Program-made: the position numbers and the translations under genes
Shown here: positions 31,150 to 40,222 of the stretch, piece after piece
Layout of the letters: every line of letters begins with the position of its first letter
Numbering within the stretch: the stretch's first letter is position 1
Notes under the pieces: generated by a model
Told to the model about the DNA's origin: nothing
Seen by the model: the letters and a program-made list of their open reading frames with translations, nothing else
Database searches by the model: none
From: Georgenia soli
GTDB taxonomy: Bacteria > Actinomycetota > Actinomycetes > Actinomycetales > Actinomycetaceae
Assembly (NCBI RefSeq): GCF_002563695.1
Contig: NZ_PDJI01000004.1
Span: 2,666,001 to 2,730,000 of the forward strand
Direction: 5' to 3'
Length of the DNA: 64,000 nucleotides

Positions 31150-31592
31150 TTCTGGATCCCCTTCTTGACCGCGTCCACGTCCTCCTTGAAGCCCTCCTGA
31201 GGCTTCGGCGCGAACTCCTTCGAGGCGTCGATCTTCTTCTTGCCCAGCAGGGCGGCGATGCCGGCGACGATCATCAGGACCACACCGACGATCAGGGCGG
31301 AGAGCCAGGCGGGCAGCACCGTCGCGAGGCCGAGCACGGCCGCGGCCAGGAGGACGCCGCCGCCGTAGAAGGCCACGAGCGCCGCGGCGCCCAGGAAACC
31401 GGCGCCGGCCCCGAGGCGCTTGCCCTTCTCCGCGAGCTGCGCCTGCGCGAGCTGGAGCTCGTCCCGCACCAGCGTGGAGAACTGCTCGGACAGCGAGGCC
31501 ACAAGCTCGCCGATGCTGCGGCCCTTGCCGGGACCGGGGACGCGCGTCGTCTCGACGACGGGCGTGGTGGTGCTGTCGGCGGCAGTGCTCAC
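31146..31592 (-). CDS. phage-holin-family-like membrane protein (Phage_holin_3_6 type)
   Basis: The 148 residues contain the family pattern SIGELVASLSEQFSTLVRDELQLAQAQLAEKGKRLGAG, then two membrane helices (about 66-90 and 97-117) and a Lys-rich tail ending KKGIQK. Despite the family name there is no lysin or phage gene nearby, and such proteins are ordinary chromosomal envelope proteins in actinobacteria. The start at GTG 31592 has AGGAGGCG seven bases upstream. The upstream extension to 31784 is rejected as low-complexity. Confidence 0.8.
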   Translation of the reverse strand: MSTAADSTTTPVVETTRVPGPGKGRSIGELVASLSEQFSTLVRDELQLAQAQLAEKGKRLGAGAGFLGAAALVAFYGGGVLLAAAVLGLATVLPAWLSALIVGVVLMIVAGIAALLGKKKIDASKEFAPKPQEGFKEDVDAVKKGIQK

Positions 31593-31749
31593 CGCTATCG
31601 CCTCCTCTGGCGCCTCGGCGCCTCGTTCGACTGACGGGCAGCGGCCCGGGTCCGGACCATGATCTCGATCCTCACCCTGACGTGCACGTTCAGGCCCAAG
31701 GGTGCCACGTCCCCGGGCCGCGGGAGCGCAGGCGGGCGGCGACCTCCCG

Positions 31750-31767
31750 GGTGAATGCTCGGTGAAC
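31750..31767 (-). promoter_or_regulatory. candidate PHO box between holin-like gene and secreted nuclease
   Basis: On the minus strand GTTCACC (31767-31761) and ATTCACC (31756-31750) are separated by 4 nt, an 11-bp period. This is close to the PhoP direct-repeat consensus. It lies in the 306-bp gap 31593-31898, 131 bp before the nuclease start. The rest of the gap shows no gene. Which divergent gene it serves is inferred from function. Confidence 0.55.
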
Positions 31768-31898
31768 TGTGCGTGGTTCGTCACCCCGGTGTCGGCGGGA
31801 CCTGTGATGATGTCCCCGCCATGACGACGACGTCAGGCGGAAACTGCCGTCCGGGAACGACCCTCGGTCGGTGCCGCGAGGATCCAGGAGGTTCGACC

Positions 31899-34421
31899 GT
31901 GAAATCGTCACCCCGTCGTGCGAGGGCCAGGAAGGCGGAGGTGGCTGCCGCGGCCGTCGGCGCTGTCCTCCTCGCCCCGCTGGTCGCCGTCGTGCCGGCC
32001 CACGCAGCCCCGGACGGCAGCGGCGTCATCATCAACGAGGCCTATCTCGTCGGAGGCAGCTCGAGCCAGCCGTACACCCACAAGTTCGTCGAGCTTTACA
32101 ACCCCACCGACAAGCCCGTGGACCTCACCGGCATGAGCCTGCAGTACAAGTCGGCCAAGGGCGCCAGCTTCACGGGAGTGGCGCCGCTCACCGGGACGAT
32201 CCCGGCGCGCGGGTACTACCTGGTCCAGGGCGGCTCCAACGCGTCCAACGGCGCGGCCCTCCCGACGCCCGACCTGGTCGCCGGTGGCATCAACCCCGGA
32301 GGTACCGACGGGGTGCTCGCTCTGGCCGAAGGAACCGCGGCTCTGACCCTGCCCGTCGGCGACGTCGCCGGCGACGAGCGAGTGGTCGACCTCCTGGGCT
32401 ACGGCGCGGGGAACACGTTCGAGACCGCGGCCGCCCCCGCCGGGCGGGGCACCGGCACCGTCGGCTCGCTGGCCCGCACGACATTCGTGGACACCGACGA
32501 CAACAGCGCAGACTTCACGTTCGTCACCGTCGTGACCCCCCAGAACTCGGGCACCCAGGTCGACCCGCCGAGGACGGACACCTGCGGGGACCCTGACGAG
32601 GCTGTCGCGCTCGTCTCCGACATCCAGGGCGCGGGTGCCCGCTTCGACCCCGCCTGCTCGGGCGAGCAGACCGTCGAGGCGGTCGTCACGGCCGTCACCC
32701 CGGGCCTGTCCGGCTTCTACGTCCAGGAGGAGCCCGAGGACAGCGACGGCGACGACGCCACGTCCGAGGGCATCTTCGTCTTCTCGCGGTCGATCCCCGC
32801 CGGCGTCGAGGTCGGCAAGCTCGTCCGCGTGACCGGCACCGTCAGCGAGTACACCAGCTCCGGCAGCTCCCAGACCCAGCTCACCGGTCCGCGCGTCGAG
32901 GTCCTCGGGGACGCGGCGGCGATCGTGCCCACAGACGTGACGTTCCCCGTCGCCACGCCCGAGACGCTGGAGCAGTACGAGGGCATGCTCGTCGAGCTGA
33001 CCGACACCCTGGTGGTCAGCGAGTACTTCAACTACGACCGCTTCGGCGAGATCGTCCTGGCCAAGCCGCTCGACGGGCAGGACAGGCTCCACACGCCCAC
33101 CGCCGTCGTCGAGCCCGGCCCCGAGGCCCAGGCGCTGCTGGCGGAGTACGACCGCCGCACGATCACGCTCGACGACGCCGTCAGCGCGCAGAACCCGCAG
33201 ACCGTGCCGCACCCCGGCAACGGTGAGCCTTTCAGCGCCGAGAACACCTTCCGCGGCGGCGACACCATCACGGGGGTCCAGGGCGTCATCGACAACTCCC
33301 ACGGCGTCTACCGCCTCCAGCCGACGACGTACGGCGACTACGCAGCCGTCAACCCGCGGCCCGAGGCGCCCGAGGTCGGCGGCCGGGTGCAGGTGGCGAG
33401 CTTCAACGTCCTCAACTACTTCCTCACGCTCGACGAGGGCGAGGCGATCTGCGGCCCGGAGCGCAACGTCGACTGCCGCGGCGCCAACTCCGCCGAGGAG
33501 CTCGAGCGCCAGCGCGAGAAGACGGTGACGGCGATCGCCCAGCTCGACGCCGACGTCGTCGGACTCATGGAGATGGAGAACACCCCGGGCGTCGAGCCGG
33601 CCGCAGACCTGGCCGCCGGCCTGAACGACCGCCTCGGCGCGGGTACCTACGACTTCATCGACACCGGCGTGGTCGGCACCGACGCCATCCGCCTCGGCTT
33701 CCTCTACCAGCCCGGCGAGGTGACGCCGGTCGGCGACTTCGCCGTGCTGGACGCCTCGGTGGACCCCAGGTTCGACGACACCAAGAACCGCCCGATGATC
33801 ACCCAGACGTTCCGCGAGATCGGCTCCGGCGAGGTGTTCACCGTGTCGATCAACCACCTCAAGTCCAAGGGCTCGGCCTGCACGGGCGACCCGGACACCG
33901 GTGACGGGCAGGGCAACTGCAACCTCACCCGCACCGCGGCCGCCGAGGCCGTCGCCGACTTCCTCGCCGGTGACCCCACCGGCAGCGGGGACCCCGACCA
34001 CCTGGTGCTCGGCGACCTCAACTCCTACGACCACGAGGACCCGATCCGCGCCTTCACCAGCGCCGGGTACACCGACCTGGTGAAGAAGTTCGGCGGCGAC
34101 GAGGCCTACGGCTACGTCTTCGACGGCATGGTCGGCTACCTCGACCACGCGCTGTCGAACGAGTCCCTCACCGCCCAGGTCACGGGTACGGCCGAGTGGC
34201 ACATCAACGCCGACGAGCCGGACATCCTCGACTACAACCTGGACTTCGGCCGCTCGGCCGGCTACTGGACGGGCGACGCCTACCGCTCGTCCGACCACGA
34301 CCCGGTCCTGGTCGGGCTGGACCTGTCCGGCAAGCCGGGCGACCGGCCGGACCACTCCTACGAGCAGGGCCGTCCCGCCCACTCCTACCAGCAGGGGCGT
34401 CCCGCCCACGCCGGGCGCTGA
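31899..34421 (+). CDS. secreted ExeM/NucH-type extracellular nuclease
   Basis: This 840-residue exported protein has a signal peptide ending near VVPAHA (residue ~37). A lamin-tail-like domain follows (~40-165, IINEAYLVGGSS to the FVELYNPTDKPVDL core), then a beta-rich OB-like region (~235-370, GLSGFYVQEE). The C-terminal part is an endonuclease/exonuclease/phosphatase domain (~490-810) with ASFNVLNYF, LMEMEN, NHLKSKGS, LGDLNSYDHEDP and SSDHDPVLVGL. This ExeM/NucH arrangement degrades extracellular DNA. The tail has the degenerate repeat YEQGRPAHS/YQQGRPAHA and no wall anchor. The start GTG follows AGGAGG. Confidence 0.9.
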   Translation: MKSSPRRARARKAEVAAAAVGAVLLAPLVAVVPAHAAPDGSGVIINEAYLVGGSSSQPYTHKFVELYNPTDKPVDLTGMSLQYKSAKGASFTGVAPLTGTIPARGYYLVQGGSNASNGAALPTPDLVAGGINPGGTDGVLALAEGTAALTLPVGDVAGDERVVDLLGYGAGNTFETAAAPAGRGTGTVGSLARTTFVDTDDNSADFTFVTVVTPQNSGTQVDPPRTDTCGDPDEAVALVSDIQGAGARFDPACSGEQTVEAVVTAVTPGLSGFYVQEEPEDSDGDDATSEGIFVFSRSIPAGVEVGKLVRVTGTVSEYTSSGSSQTQLTGPRVEVLGDAAAIVPTDVTFPVATPETLEQYEGMLVELTDTLVVSEYFNYDRFGEIVLAKPLDGQDRLHTPTAVVEPGPEAQALLAEYDRRTITLDDAVSAQNPQTVPHPGNGEPFSAENTFRGGDTITGVQGVIDNSHGVYRLQPTTYGDYAAVNPRPEAPEVGGRVQVASFNVLNYFLTLDEGEAICGPERNVDCRGANSAEELERQREKTVTAIAQLDADVVGLMEMENTPGVEPAADLAAGLNDRLGAGTYDFIDTGVVGTDAIRLGFLYQPGEVTPVGDFAVLDASVDPRFDDTKNRPMITQTFREIGSGEVFTVSINHLKSKGSACTGDPDTGDGQGNCNLTRTAAAEAVADFLAGDPTGSGDPDHLVLGDLNSYDHEDPIRAFTSAGYTDLVKKFGGDEAYGYVFDGMVGYLDHALSNESLTAQVTGTAEWHINADEPDILDYNLDFGRSAGYWTGDAYRSSDHDPVLVGLDLSGKPGDRPDHSYEQGRPAHSYQQGRPAHAGR

Positions 34422-34458
34422 GCTCGGGCCGGGCACGCCCGGCACGCCCGACTGACCT

Positions 34459-34494
34459 GAGATCGGCCCCGTTCCTACGGACGGGGCCGATCTC
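34459..34494. terminator. terminator between nuclease and ABC permease genes
   Basis: A perfect 14-bp stem (34459-34472 with 34481-34494) and an 8-nt loop lie between two convergent stops. Confidence 0.78.
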
Positions 34495-34532
34495 GTGCCC
34501 GACCGGTCCGACGGCCCGGGGGAGCCGCTCCG

Positions 34533-37331
34533 TCACTCGTGGGTGACGGCGTCCAGCACCGGCAGGTACGCGGCCCGCGTGGCGGGCCACAGGGCGGCCA
34601 GGACCCCGACGGCGCCCGAGAGCAGCACCATCGCGCCGAGGAGGTCCCAGGGGATCGCGAGCTCGGTCAGCCCCTTGTCGGCGAAGACGCTCGGCAGGGC
34701 GGACGCGAGGCCCACGCCGACCAGCACGCCGAGGATGGTGCCGAAGACGGCGGTGAGCACCGACTCGACGGTGATCGTCGCCGCGAGCTGCAACCGGCCA
34801 AGCCCCACCGCACGCATGAGGCCGATCTCCCGCGTCCGCTCGATGACGGCCAGCGCCAGGGTGTTGACGATGCCGAGCACCGCGATGATCACGCTCAGGC
34901 CCAGCAGCGCGTAGAGGATGACCATGGCCTGGTCCACCTGCTCGGCCAGCGCGCCGGTGAGCTCCTCGGCGTCCTGGACGGTCAGCACCACGTAAGGCTT
35001 CACCGTCTCGTCGAGCGCAGCCCGCAGCTCGTCCACCGGAACCCCGGGAGCGGCGTTCACGAGCACGGCCAGCACCGAGGTCTGCCCGTCGGGGACGGCG
35101 GTGGCGAACGTGTCGTCGTCCATGATCACCGGCGCCGCCAGCAGCTGCGACGCCACGACGGCGGCGATCCGGGCGATGCGGGACCCGTCCGGGCCGTTGA
35201 TCGTGAGCTTGTCGCCCACCGCCCAGCCCTGCTCGACGGCGGACGTGCGGCTCACGGCGACGTCGCCGTCGGCCAGCGACGCGAGCGAGCCGTCGACGAC
35301 GTCGACCTCGATCGTCCGCCCGAACGCGTCGGACGGCAGGCCGACCACCCGGTAGGTGTCGTCGGTGCCGTCCGGTCCCGTCACCGGGGCGCGGCCGACG
35401 GTGACGGTGTCCACGCGGCCGACCTCGTCCAGCTGCTCGATCTGGGACACGGCCCCGGGCGGCACGGCGCGGGTGGCGGACTGCACCCAGAAGTCCGCCC
35501 GGGACTCGGACCGGACGATCGAGGTGGTGGAGGCCTGCGCGGACTCGGCGAGCACCGCGCACGCCCCGACCAGCGCCATCCCGATCATCAGCGCCCCGGC
35601 AGTGTTCGCGGTGCGCCGCGGGTTGCGCATGACGTTGCCGCGGGCCAGCCGGCCCACCGGCCGCAGCAGCACGACGAAAGGCCACGCGAGCACGCGCACC
35701 ACGGCGCGCGCGATCACGGGGGAGACGGCCAGCGCGCCGAGGAGGACCGCCCCGGCGCCGACCCCGAGCCACGTGCCGGCCCGGTCCGTGCCCTCCTGGA
35801 CGGAGTGCACGACGGCGGCGACCCCGCCGAGGAGCAGGACCGCACCGACGGCGGCGCGCACGTGCAGCGTCCGCTCGACGACCACCACGTCGTCGCGCAT
35901 GGCCTCCACCGGCGGGGTGGTCGCGGCGCGGCGTGCCGGGATCGCGGCCGCCACCAGCGAGATGCCGGTGCCGAGGGCCACGGCGGCGGCGGCCTGCGCC
36001 GGCCCGATGACCACCTGCCCGCCGAGCTCCATCCCCATCCGTGCGAGCCAGGCCCGCACGACGGCGATGAGCCCGATGCCGCCCGCGATGCCCGCCGCGG
36101 AGCCCAGGAGCCCGACGACGGCGGCCTGGCCGAGCACCGTCACCATGACCTGGCCGGGCGAGGCGCCGACGGCGCGCAGCAGCGCGAACTCGCGCTGGCG
36201 CTGGCGCACCGACATGGCGAACGTGTTGCTGATGATGAAGGCCCCGACGAACAGGGAGATGAGCGCGAAGACGAGGAGGAACGTGCCGAGGAAGCCGAGC
36301 AGCTGGTTGATCGCCTCGTTGGCCTCCTGCCGCACCTTCTCGCCCGTGACGACGGAGACGCCCTTGTGGTCGGCCAGGGCGGCCCTGATGTCGGAAGCCA
36401 CGGCGTCGCGGTCGGCGCCGTCCTTGAGAAAGACGGCGATGGACGGCACGCGGCCGTCGGGGGCGAAGGCCGCCTCGCCGGTGGCGGCGTCGAACAGCAC
36501 GAGCGTGGTGCCGACCATGGGGTTGCCGTAGGTCGCCTCGCCGACCACCGTCACGTCGGTCAGCCCACCGGCGCCCACCACCACCTGGGTGCGGTCGCCG
36601 ATGTGGAGGCCCGAGGTCTCCATCGCCGTCGTCTCGAGGGCGATCTCGTTCGCGTCGCGCGGCGCGCGTCCGCGCACGAGGGTGCCGGAGGGGTCGTTCT
36701 CACGGAGGACGCTGCCGAGGGACGGGGCCTGGCCGTTGACCACCGCCTGCCCGTCGGCCCCGATGAGCACCACGGTGCCGAGCAGGTCGGGGACGGCCTG
36801 GTCCACGCCCTCGACGGGCCGGATCTCGTCGACGAGGTCGAGCGGGACGGGGTCGCGCTGCGGGCCGAGGGTCTCCACCCGCGCGCCCTCGGTCTCGTCC
36901 GGCGGGGCCGTGGGTGCCTCGGCGGGAGGTGTGGCGTCCGTCGGCAGGCCCGACGGCGCTGCCTGGCCCGGTGCCGTCGGCACCGCGTCCGTCGGCACGC
37001 CCGACGGCGCCGTCTGGCCCGACGGCGTTGTCTGGGCCGGCTCGGTGGGCGTGGCAGCTGTCGGCTCAGGCGCCGTCGGTCCTTGCGCCGTCGGTTCGGC
37101 GGCGCTGCCCGGCGCGGGCTCGTCGGCGCTCTGGTCCGCCGTGGCGACCGGTCCGCGCACGTACAGGTCGCCCTGGGTGGTCGAGGCGATGATCGAGCTG
37201 AACGTGTCCGAGAGCAGCGCGCGCAGCGAGAAGGTCCCGGTGACGAACGCGATGCCGAGCGTCACCGCGAGCACGCTCAGGAGGAACCGCACCAGGTGCG
37301 CGCGGATCTCCCGGAGGGCGACCCGGATCAT
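34533..37331 (-). CDS. ABC transporter permease, FtsX/MacB-like
   Basis: The 932-residue protein has two FtsX repeats. A first membrane helix lies near residues 15-38 and a large extracytoplasmic region follows to ~365. A cluster of three helices comes next, then a second unit beginning near MRNPRRTANTAGALMIGM, and a final cluster with VIIAVLGIVNTLALAVIERTREIGLMRAVG. This is the duplicated layout of macrolide/lipoprotein-type exporters. An unusual ~85-residue Pro/Thr/Ala/Glu-rich insert (about residues 58-145) follows the first helix. The start overlaps the ATPase stop (ATGA). Confidence 0.87.
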   Translation of the reverse strand: MIRVALREIRAHLVRFLLSVLAVTLGIAFVTGTFSLRALLSDTFSSIIASTTQGDLYVRGPVATADQSADEPAPGSAAEPTAQGPTAPEPTAATPTEPAQTTPSGQTAPSGVPTDAVPTAPGQAAPSGLPTDATPPAEAPTAPPDETEGARVETLGPQRDPVPLDLVDEIRPVEGVDQAVPDLLGTVVLIGADGQAVVNGQAPSLGSVLRENDPSGTLVRGRAPRDANEIALETTAMETSGLHIGDRTQVVVGAGGLTDVTVVGEATYGNPMVGTTLVLFDAATGEAAFAPDGRVPSIAVFLKDGADRDAVASDIRAALADHKGVSVVTGEKVRQEANEAINQLLGFLGTFLLVFALISLFVGAFIISNTFAMSVRQRQREFALLRAVGASPGQVMVTVLGQAAVVGLLGSAAGIAGGIGLIAVVRAWLARMGMELGGQVVIGPAQAAAAVALGTGISLVAAAIPARRAATTPPVEAMRDDVVVVERTLHVRAAVGAVLLLGGVAAVVHSVQEGTDRAGTWLGVGAGAVLLGALAVSPVIARAVVRVLAWPFVVLLRPVGRLARGNVMRNPRRTANTAGALMIGMALVGACAVLAESAQASTTSIVRSESRADFWVQSATRAVPPGAVSQIEQLDEVGRVDTVTVGRAPVTGPDGTDDTYRVVGLPSDAFGRTIEVDVVDGSLASLADGDVAVSRTSAVEQGWAVGDKLTINGPDGSRIARIAAVVASQLLAAPVIMDDDTFATAVPDGQTSVLAVLVNAAPGVPVDELRAALDETVKPYVVLTVQDAEELTGALAEQVDQAMVILYALLGLSVIIAVLGIVNTLALAVIERTREIGLMRAVGLGRLQLAATITVESVLTAVFGTILGVLVGVGLASALPSVFADKGLTELAIPWDLLGAMVLLSGAVGVLAALWPATRAAYLPVLDAVTHE

Positions 37332-38269
37332 CGCCGGGCCGCGGCCGGGGCGAGGTCGCGGCGTTCCTCCCGGGCGGCGCCGAGCTCGCGCAGGGCGTCG
37401 AGGATGGAGTCGGCGTCGGGGTCGCGCAGCTCCGCCTCGAGGCGACCGTCCGCGAGGAAGAGGACCCGGTGGGCGTACGCGGCCGCCGTCGGCTCGTGGG
37501 TGACCATGACCACGGACTGACCCAGCTCGTCCACGCTGGTGCGCAGGAACCCGAGCACCTCGGCGGCGGCGGTGGAGTCGAGGTTGCCGGTCGGCTCGTC
37601 GGCGAACACCACGGACGGCGCGGCGATCAGGGCGCGGGCGCACGCCACCCGCTGCTGCTGCCCGCCCGAGAGCTCGGTCGGGCGGTGGTGGAGGCGGTCG
37701 GTGAGCTCGAGGGTGCGGACGATGGTGTCGAACCGTTCGCGGTCCACCGGACGCCGGGCGATGTCCATCGGCAGGGTGATGTTCTCCGCCGCCGTCAGCG
37801 TCGGCACCAGGTTGTACGCCTGGAACACGAACCCGATGCGGGTGCGGCGCAGCTTCGTCAGCTGCCGCTGGCTCATCCGCGAGATCTCCACGCCGTCGAC
37901 GACGATCGAGCCCTCGCTCGGGGAGTCCAGGCCGGCGAGGCAGTGCATGAGCGTGGACTTCCCGGACCCCGAGGGGCCCATCACCGCCGTCAGCTCGCCG
38001 CGCGCGAGGTCGACGTCCACGCCGTCGAGCGCGCGGACGCGCGTGTTGCCCGAGCCGTAGACCTTGCTCAGACCCCGGGCCGTGACGATCGGGTCGGGGA
38101 CCGGCGAGAAGTCTGCCGGACCGACCAGCCGTGGTCCCGCCTCGGAGACGGTCTCGGCCGCACGGCCGCGCGTGCTGACCAAGGTGCCCGCACGCCTCCA
38201 CCACCTCCCGGCGCCGTCGGAGCCGACTGTGGTGCGGTCGACGGGGAGGTCGCCGCTGTTCCTGCCCAT
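37328..38269 (-). CDS. ABC transporter ATP-binding protein, MacB/LolD-like
   Basis: This 313-residue ATPase contains Walker A GPSGSGKST, Q-loop VFQAYNLVPTLTAAEN, signature LSGGQQQR, Walker B VVFADEPTGNLDS and an H-loop VTHEP. It resembles the subfamily paired with FtsX-type permeases, matching its partner downstream. ATG 38269 is preceded by CACAAT at 7 nt, which could be a leaderless promoter. The first ~70 residues are not conserved, so a start further in cannot be excluded. Confidence 0.9.
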   Translation of the reverse strand: MGRNSGDLPVDRTTVGSDGAGRWWRRAGTLVSTRGRAAETVSEAGPRLVGPADFSPVPDPIVTARGLSKVYGSGNTRVRALDGVDVDLARGELTAVMGPSGSGKSTLMHCLAGLDSPSEGSIVVDGVEISRMSQRQLTKLRRTRIGFVFQAYNLVPTLTAAENITLPMDIARRPVDRERFDTIVRTLELTDRLHHRPTELSGGQQQRVACARALIAAPSVVFADEPTGNLDSTAAAEVLGFLRTSVDELGQSVVMVTHEPTAAAYAHRVLFLADGRLEAELRDPDADSILDALRELGAAREERRDLAPAAARR

Positions 38270-38364
38270 GGCCCCGATTGTGTCGCACCGGGGGCGCCCA
38301 TGGCGTGCCCGGCCGGCGCCGCCGGTGGGTGACGCGCGTCGCACGGTGGACGGCGGGAACGACA

Positions 38365-38394
38365 AAGGCCCCGCACCATCAGGTGCGGGGCCTT
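38365..38394 (-). terminator. terminator of the tRNA cluster
   Basis: AAGGCCCCGCACC (38365-38377) pairs exactly with GGTGCGGGGCCTT (38382-38394) around ATCA. It lies 8 bp beyond the tRNA-Phe 3' end and is followed on the minus strand by TTGTC. Confidence 0.82.
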
Positions 38395-38401
38395 CTCGAT
38401 G

Positions 38402-38474
38402 TGGCTCCGACCGGCGTCGATCCGGTGACCTTTCGATTTTCAGTCGAACGCTCTACCAACTGAGCTACAGAGCC
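38402..38474 (-). tRNA. tRNA-Phe (GAA)
   Basis: The minus strand folds into a cloverleaf from GGCTCTGTAGCTCAG to the T-loop GATCGACGCC and the acceptor CGGAGCC plus discriminator A. The anticodon loop CTGAAAA reads GAA. The CCA end is not encoded. Confidence 0.93.
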
Positions 38475-38483
38475 TTGACACGA

Positions 38484-38507
38484 ACGCCCGGTCTTGCGAC
38501 CGGGCGT
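38484..38507. other. 10-bp hairpin between tRNA-Phe and tRNA-Asp
   Basis: ACGCCCGGTC and GACCGGGCGT pair exactly around TTGC in the spacer. It may be a processing or attenuation structure in the tRNA precursor; the role is not known. Confidence 0.5.
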
Positions 38508-38516
38508 CCGTACCGG

Positions 38517-38590
38517 CGACCCCGACGGGACTTGAACCCGCGACCTCCGCCGTGACAGGGCGGCGCGCTAACCAACTGCGCTACGGGGCC
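38517..38590 (-). tRNA. tRNA-Asp (GTC)
   Basis: The minus strand reads GGCCCCGTAGCGCAGTTGG through anticodon loop CTGTCAC to GGTTCAAGTCC and acceptor CGGGGTC plus discriminator G. The anticodon is GTC. No CCA is encoded. Confidence 0.93.
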
Positions 38591-38658
38591 TCGTGTGAGG
38601 CGTGGAGCCTGGTACCTCTGTTCTGTTCTGCTGTGGTGCTTGTCCTGCTGGTGGTGCG

Positions 38659-38731
38659 TACCCCCAACGGGATTCGAACCCGTGCTACCGCCGTGAAAGG
38701 GCGGGGTCCTAGGCCACTAGACGATGGGGGC
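38659..38731 (-). tRNA. tRNA-Glu (TTC)
   Basis: The minus strand reads GCCCCCATCGTCTAGTGG through anticodon loop CTTTCAC to GGTTCGAATCC and TGGGGGT plus A. The anticodon is TTC. It is first in the Glu-Asp-Phe transcription order. No CCA is encoded. Confidence 0.93.
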
Positions 38732-38883
38732 CCGTTACTGCTGTGGACGCCCGTGACGCCGGAGCGCCCCAAGACCTCCGACAGCATACGGGGAAGAAGC
38801 GCTCCGGAGCAAAGTCGGCGAGGTGTGCCGCTCGTCACTCGGCGCGCTCGCCGCCGACGGCGCCGCCGGGGCACGATGGAGCC

Positions 38884-39249
38884 GTGGTGGACATGTCGCG
38901 CGATGACTTCGAGGAGGCCGTCTCCGAGGCCCTCGACCTCATCCCGCCGGAGCTGGCCGAGAAGATGGACAACGTGGTGGTGCTCGTCGAGGACGAGCCC
39001 ACCGCCGAGCAGCTCGCGGGGGAGGAGGACCTCCTCGGCATCTACGAGGGCACCCCGCTGACCGAGCGGGACTCGTGGTGGGCGGCCGGCTCCCTGCCGG
39101 ACCGGATCACGATCTTCCGGGGGCCGACCCTGCGCATGTGCGAGACCGAGGAGGAGGTCGTCGAGGAGGTCGCCGTGACCGTCGTCCACGAGATCGCCCA
39201 CCACTTCGGCATCGACGACGCCCGGCTCCACGAGCTCGGCTGGGCCTGA
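38884..39249 (+). CDS. zincin-like metallopeptidase family protein
   Basis: This 121-residue protein has the metallopeptidase motif HEIAHHFGIDD near its C-terminus (HExxHxxGxxD) and an LPDRITIFRGP segment, as in small actinobacterial 'metallopeptidase family' proteins. The substrate is unknown. GTG 38884 is chosen because CACGAT ends 6 nt upstream, consistent with leaderless translation. GTG 38887 and ATG 38893 are alternatives. The gene follows the divergently oriented tRNA cluster. Confidence 0.82.
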   Translation: MVDMSRDDFEEAVSEALDLIPPELAEKMDNVVVLVEDEPTAEQLAGEEDLLGIYEGTPLTERDSWWAAGSLPDRITIFRGPTLRMCETEEEVVEEVAVTVVHEIAHHFGIDDARLHELGWA

Positions 39250-39336
39250 GGGGCGGCTGGGCCGGAGGGGCGCCTGGGTCTGAGGGCGCGGGCGGCAAGG
39301 TCGGGCACGGGGCCGGGCCCCGCATCCCGGCCGCCG

Positions 39337-40221
39337 TCACACCGGCGCGCCCCCCTCACCGTCGTCGATCTCCCCCGACGGGCGGTCCGTGCTGGTCGAC
39401 ATCACCGTCCCGGTCGAGACGTCCACCAGGGGCTCGCCCTCGTGGCCCTCGGCGGCCGACTGGCTGCCGTCGATGCGGGGCAGCGTGAGGCCGGAGGAGT
39501 CCTCGACCGGTGCGCGCAGCACCGTCAGCGTCGCCCACCCGCGGGCCAGGAGATAGTGGTCGGTGCCCGGCTCGTCCTCCGCGTCCACGCCGGTGTAGGA
39601 CATCTGCACGTAGCCGGTGCCGAGCTCCTTCACGCGGGCCTGCACCGCACCGAAGCTGGCCAGTCCTGCGGGCCGGATGCCGCGGAGACGGTCCGGGGCG
39701 ATGTCGGGCACGTTGACGTTGAGCACCCGGTCGCCGACCGGCTGGTCCACCAGCCAGGCCAGCGCCTCGTCCGTGACGCGGCGGGCGGTGGCCCAGTGCT
39801 GCGGGTCGCCGGAGGCGATGGAGACCGCCATCGCCCGGATGCCGTGGGAGGACGCGGAGAGCGCGGCCCCCACCGTGCCGGAGTGCAGGATCGCCTTGCC
39901 GGTGTTGGCGCCGAGGTTGATCCCGCTCATGACGATGTCGGGCTTGTCCCCGAACGCGCCGAACGAGGCGACGAAGCCGATAAGCCCGGGTGCGGCCTTG
40001 ACGCCGAAAGCGCGCACCTCCGCCGGAAGGCCGGGAGGGCGCTTGTCCACGAGGACCAGCTGGCCGTCCGACTCCTGCGCGGTCAGCGCGGCGCTCGCAC
40101 CGGAGTACTGCCGGTGCGGGGCGGCCACCACGACCTCGTGCCCCGCGTCCAGGGCCGCCTCCGCCAGGACCGTCAGGCCCGGCGACTCGATCCCGTCGTC
40201 GTTGGTGACCAGTACCCGCAC
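39337..40221 (-). CDS. surE: 5'/3'-nucleotidase SurE
   Basis: This 294-residue protein has the SurE signature VLVTNDDGIESPGL at the very start, with its metal-binding aspartates. It continues with APHRQYSGASAALT, MSGINLGANTG and HSGTVGAALSA. SurE dephosphorylates nucleoside monophosphates in the cytoplasm and has some exopolyphosphatase activity in other bacteria. The last ~40 residues are a hydrophilic extension. GTG 40221 lies one base after the kinase stop, so translation is coupled. Confidence 0.93.
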   Translation of the reverse strand: MRVLVTNDDGIESPGLTVLAEAALDAGHEVVVAAPHRQYSGASAALTAQESDGQLVLVDKRPPGLPAEVRAFGVKAAPGLIGFVASFGAFGDKPDIVMSGINLGANTGKAILHSGTVGAALSASSHGIRAMAVSIASGDPQHWATARRVTDEALAWLVDQPVGDRVLNVNVPDIAPDRLRGIRPAGLASFGAVQARVKELGTGYVQMSYTGVDAEDEPGTDHYLLARGWATLTVLRAPVEDSSGLTLPRIDGSQSAAEGHEGEPLVDVSTGTVMSTSTDRPSGEIDDGEGGAPV

Positions 40222-40222
40222 G

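Noticed and set aside
31146..31592. Prophage remnant, because of the holin-type protein
   Set aside because: No lysin, integrase, capsid or att repeats lie nearby. The family is a common chromosomal envelope protein of actinobacteria, paired with DUF3618.
31908..34445. 845-codon open frame on the minus strand opposite the secreted nuclease
   Set aside because: It is a high-G+C shadow. The plus-strand frame has a signal peptide and EEP motifs, while the antisense product is Val/Gly/Asp-rich with no domain and no ribosome-binding site.
34539..37520. 993-codon open frame on the plus strand opposite the ABC permease
   Set aside because: Antisense shadow of the FtsX/MacB genes. The composition is extreme (Arg/His/Gly/Asp) with no membrane or catalytic motif.
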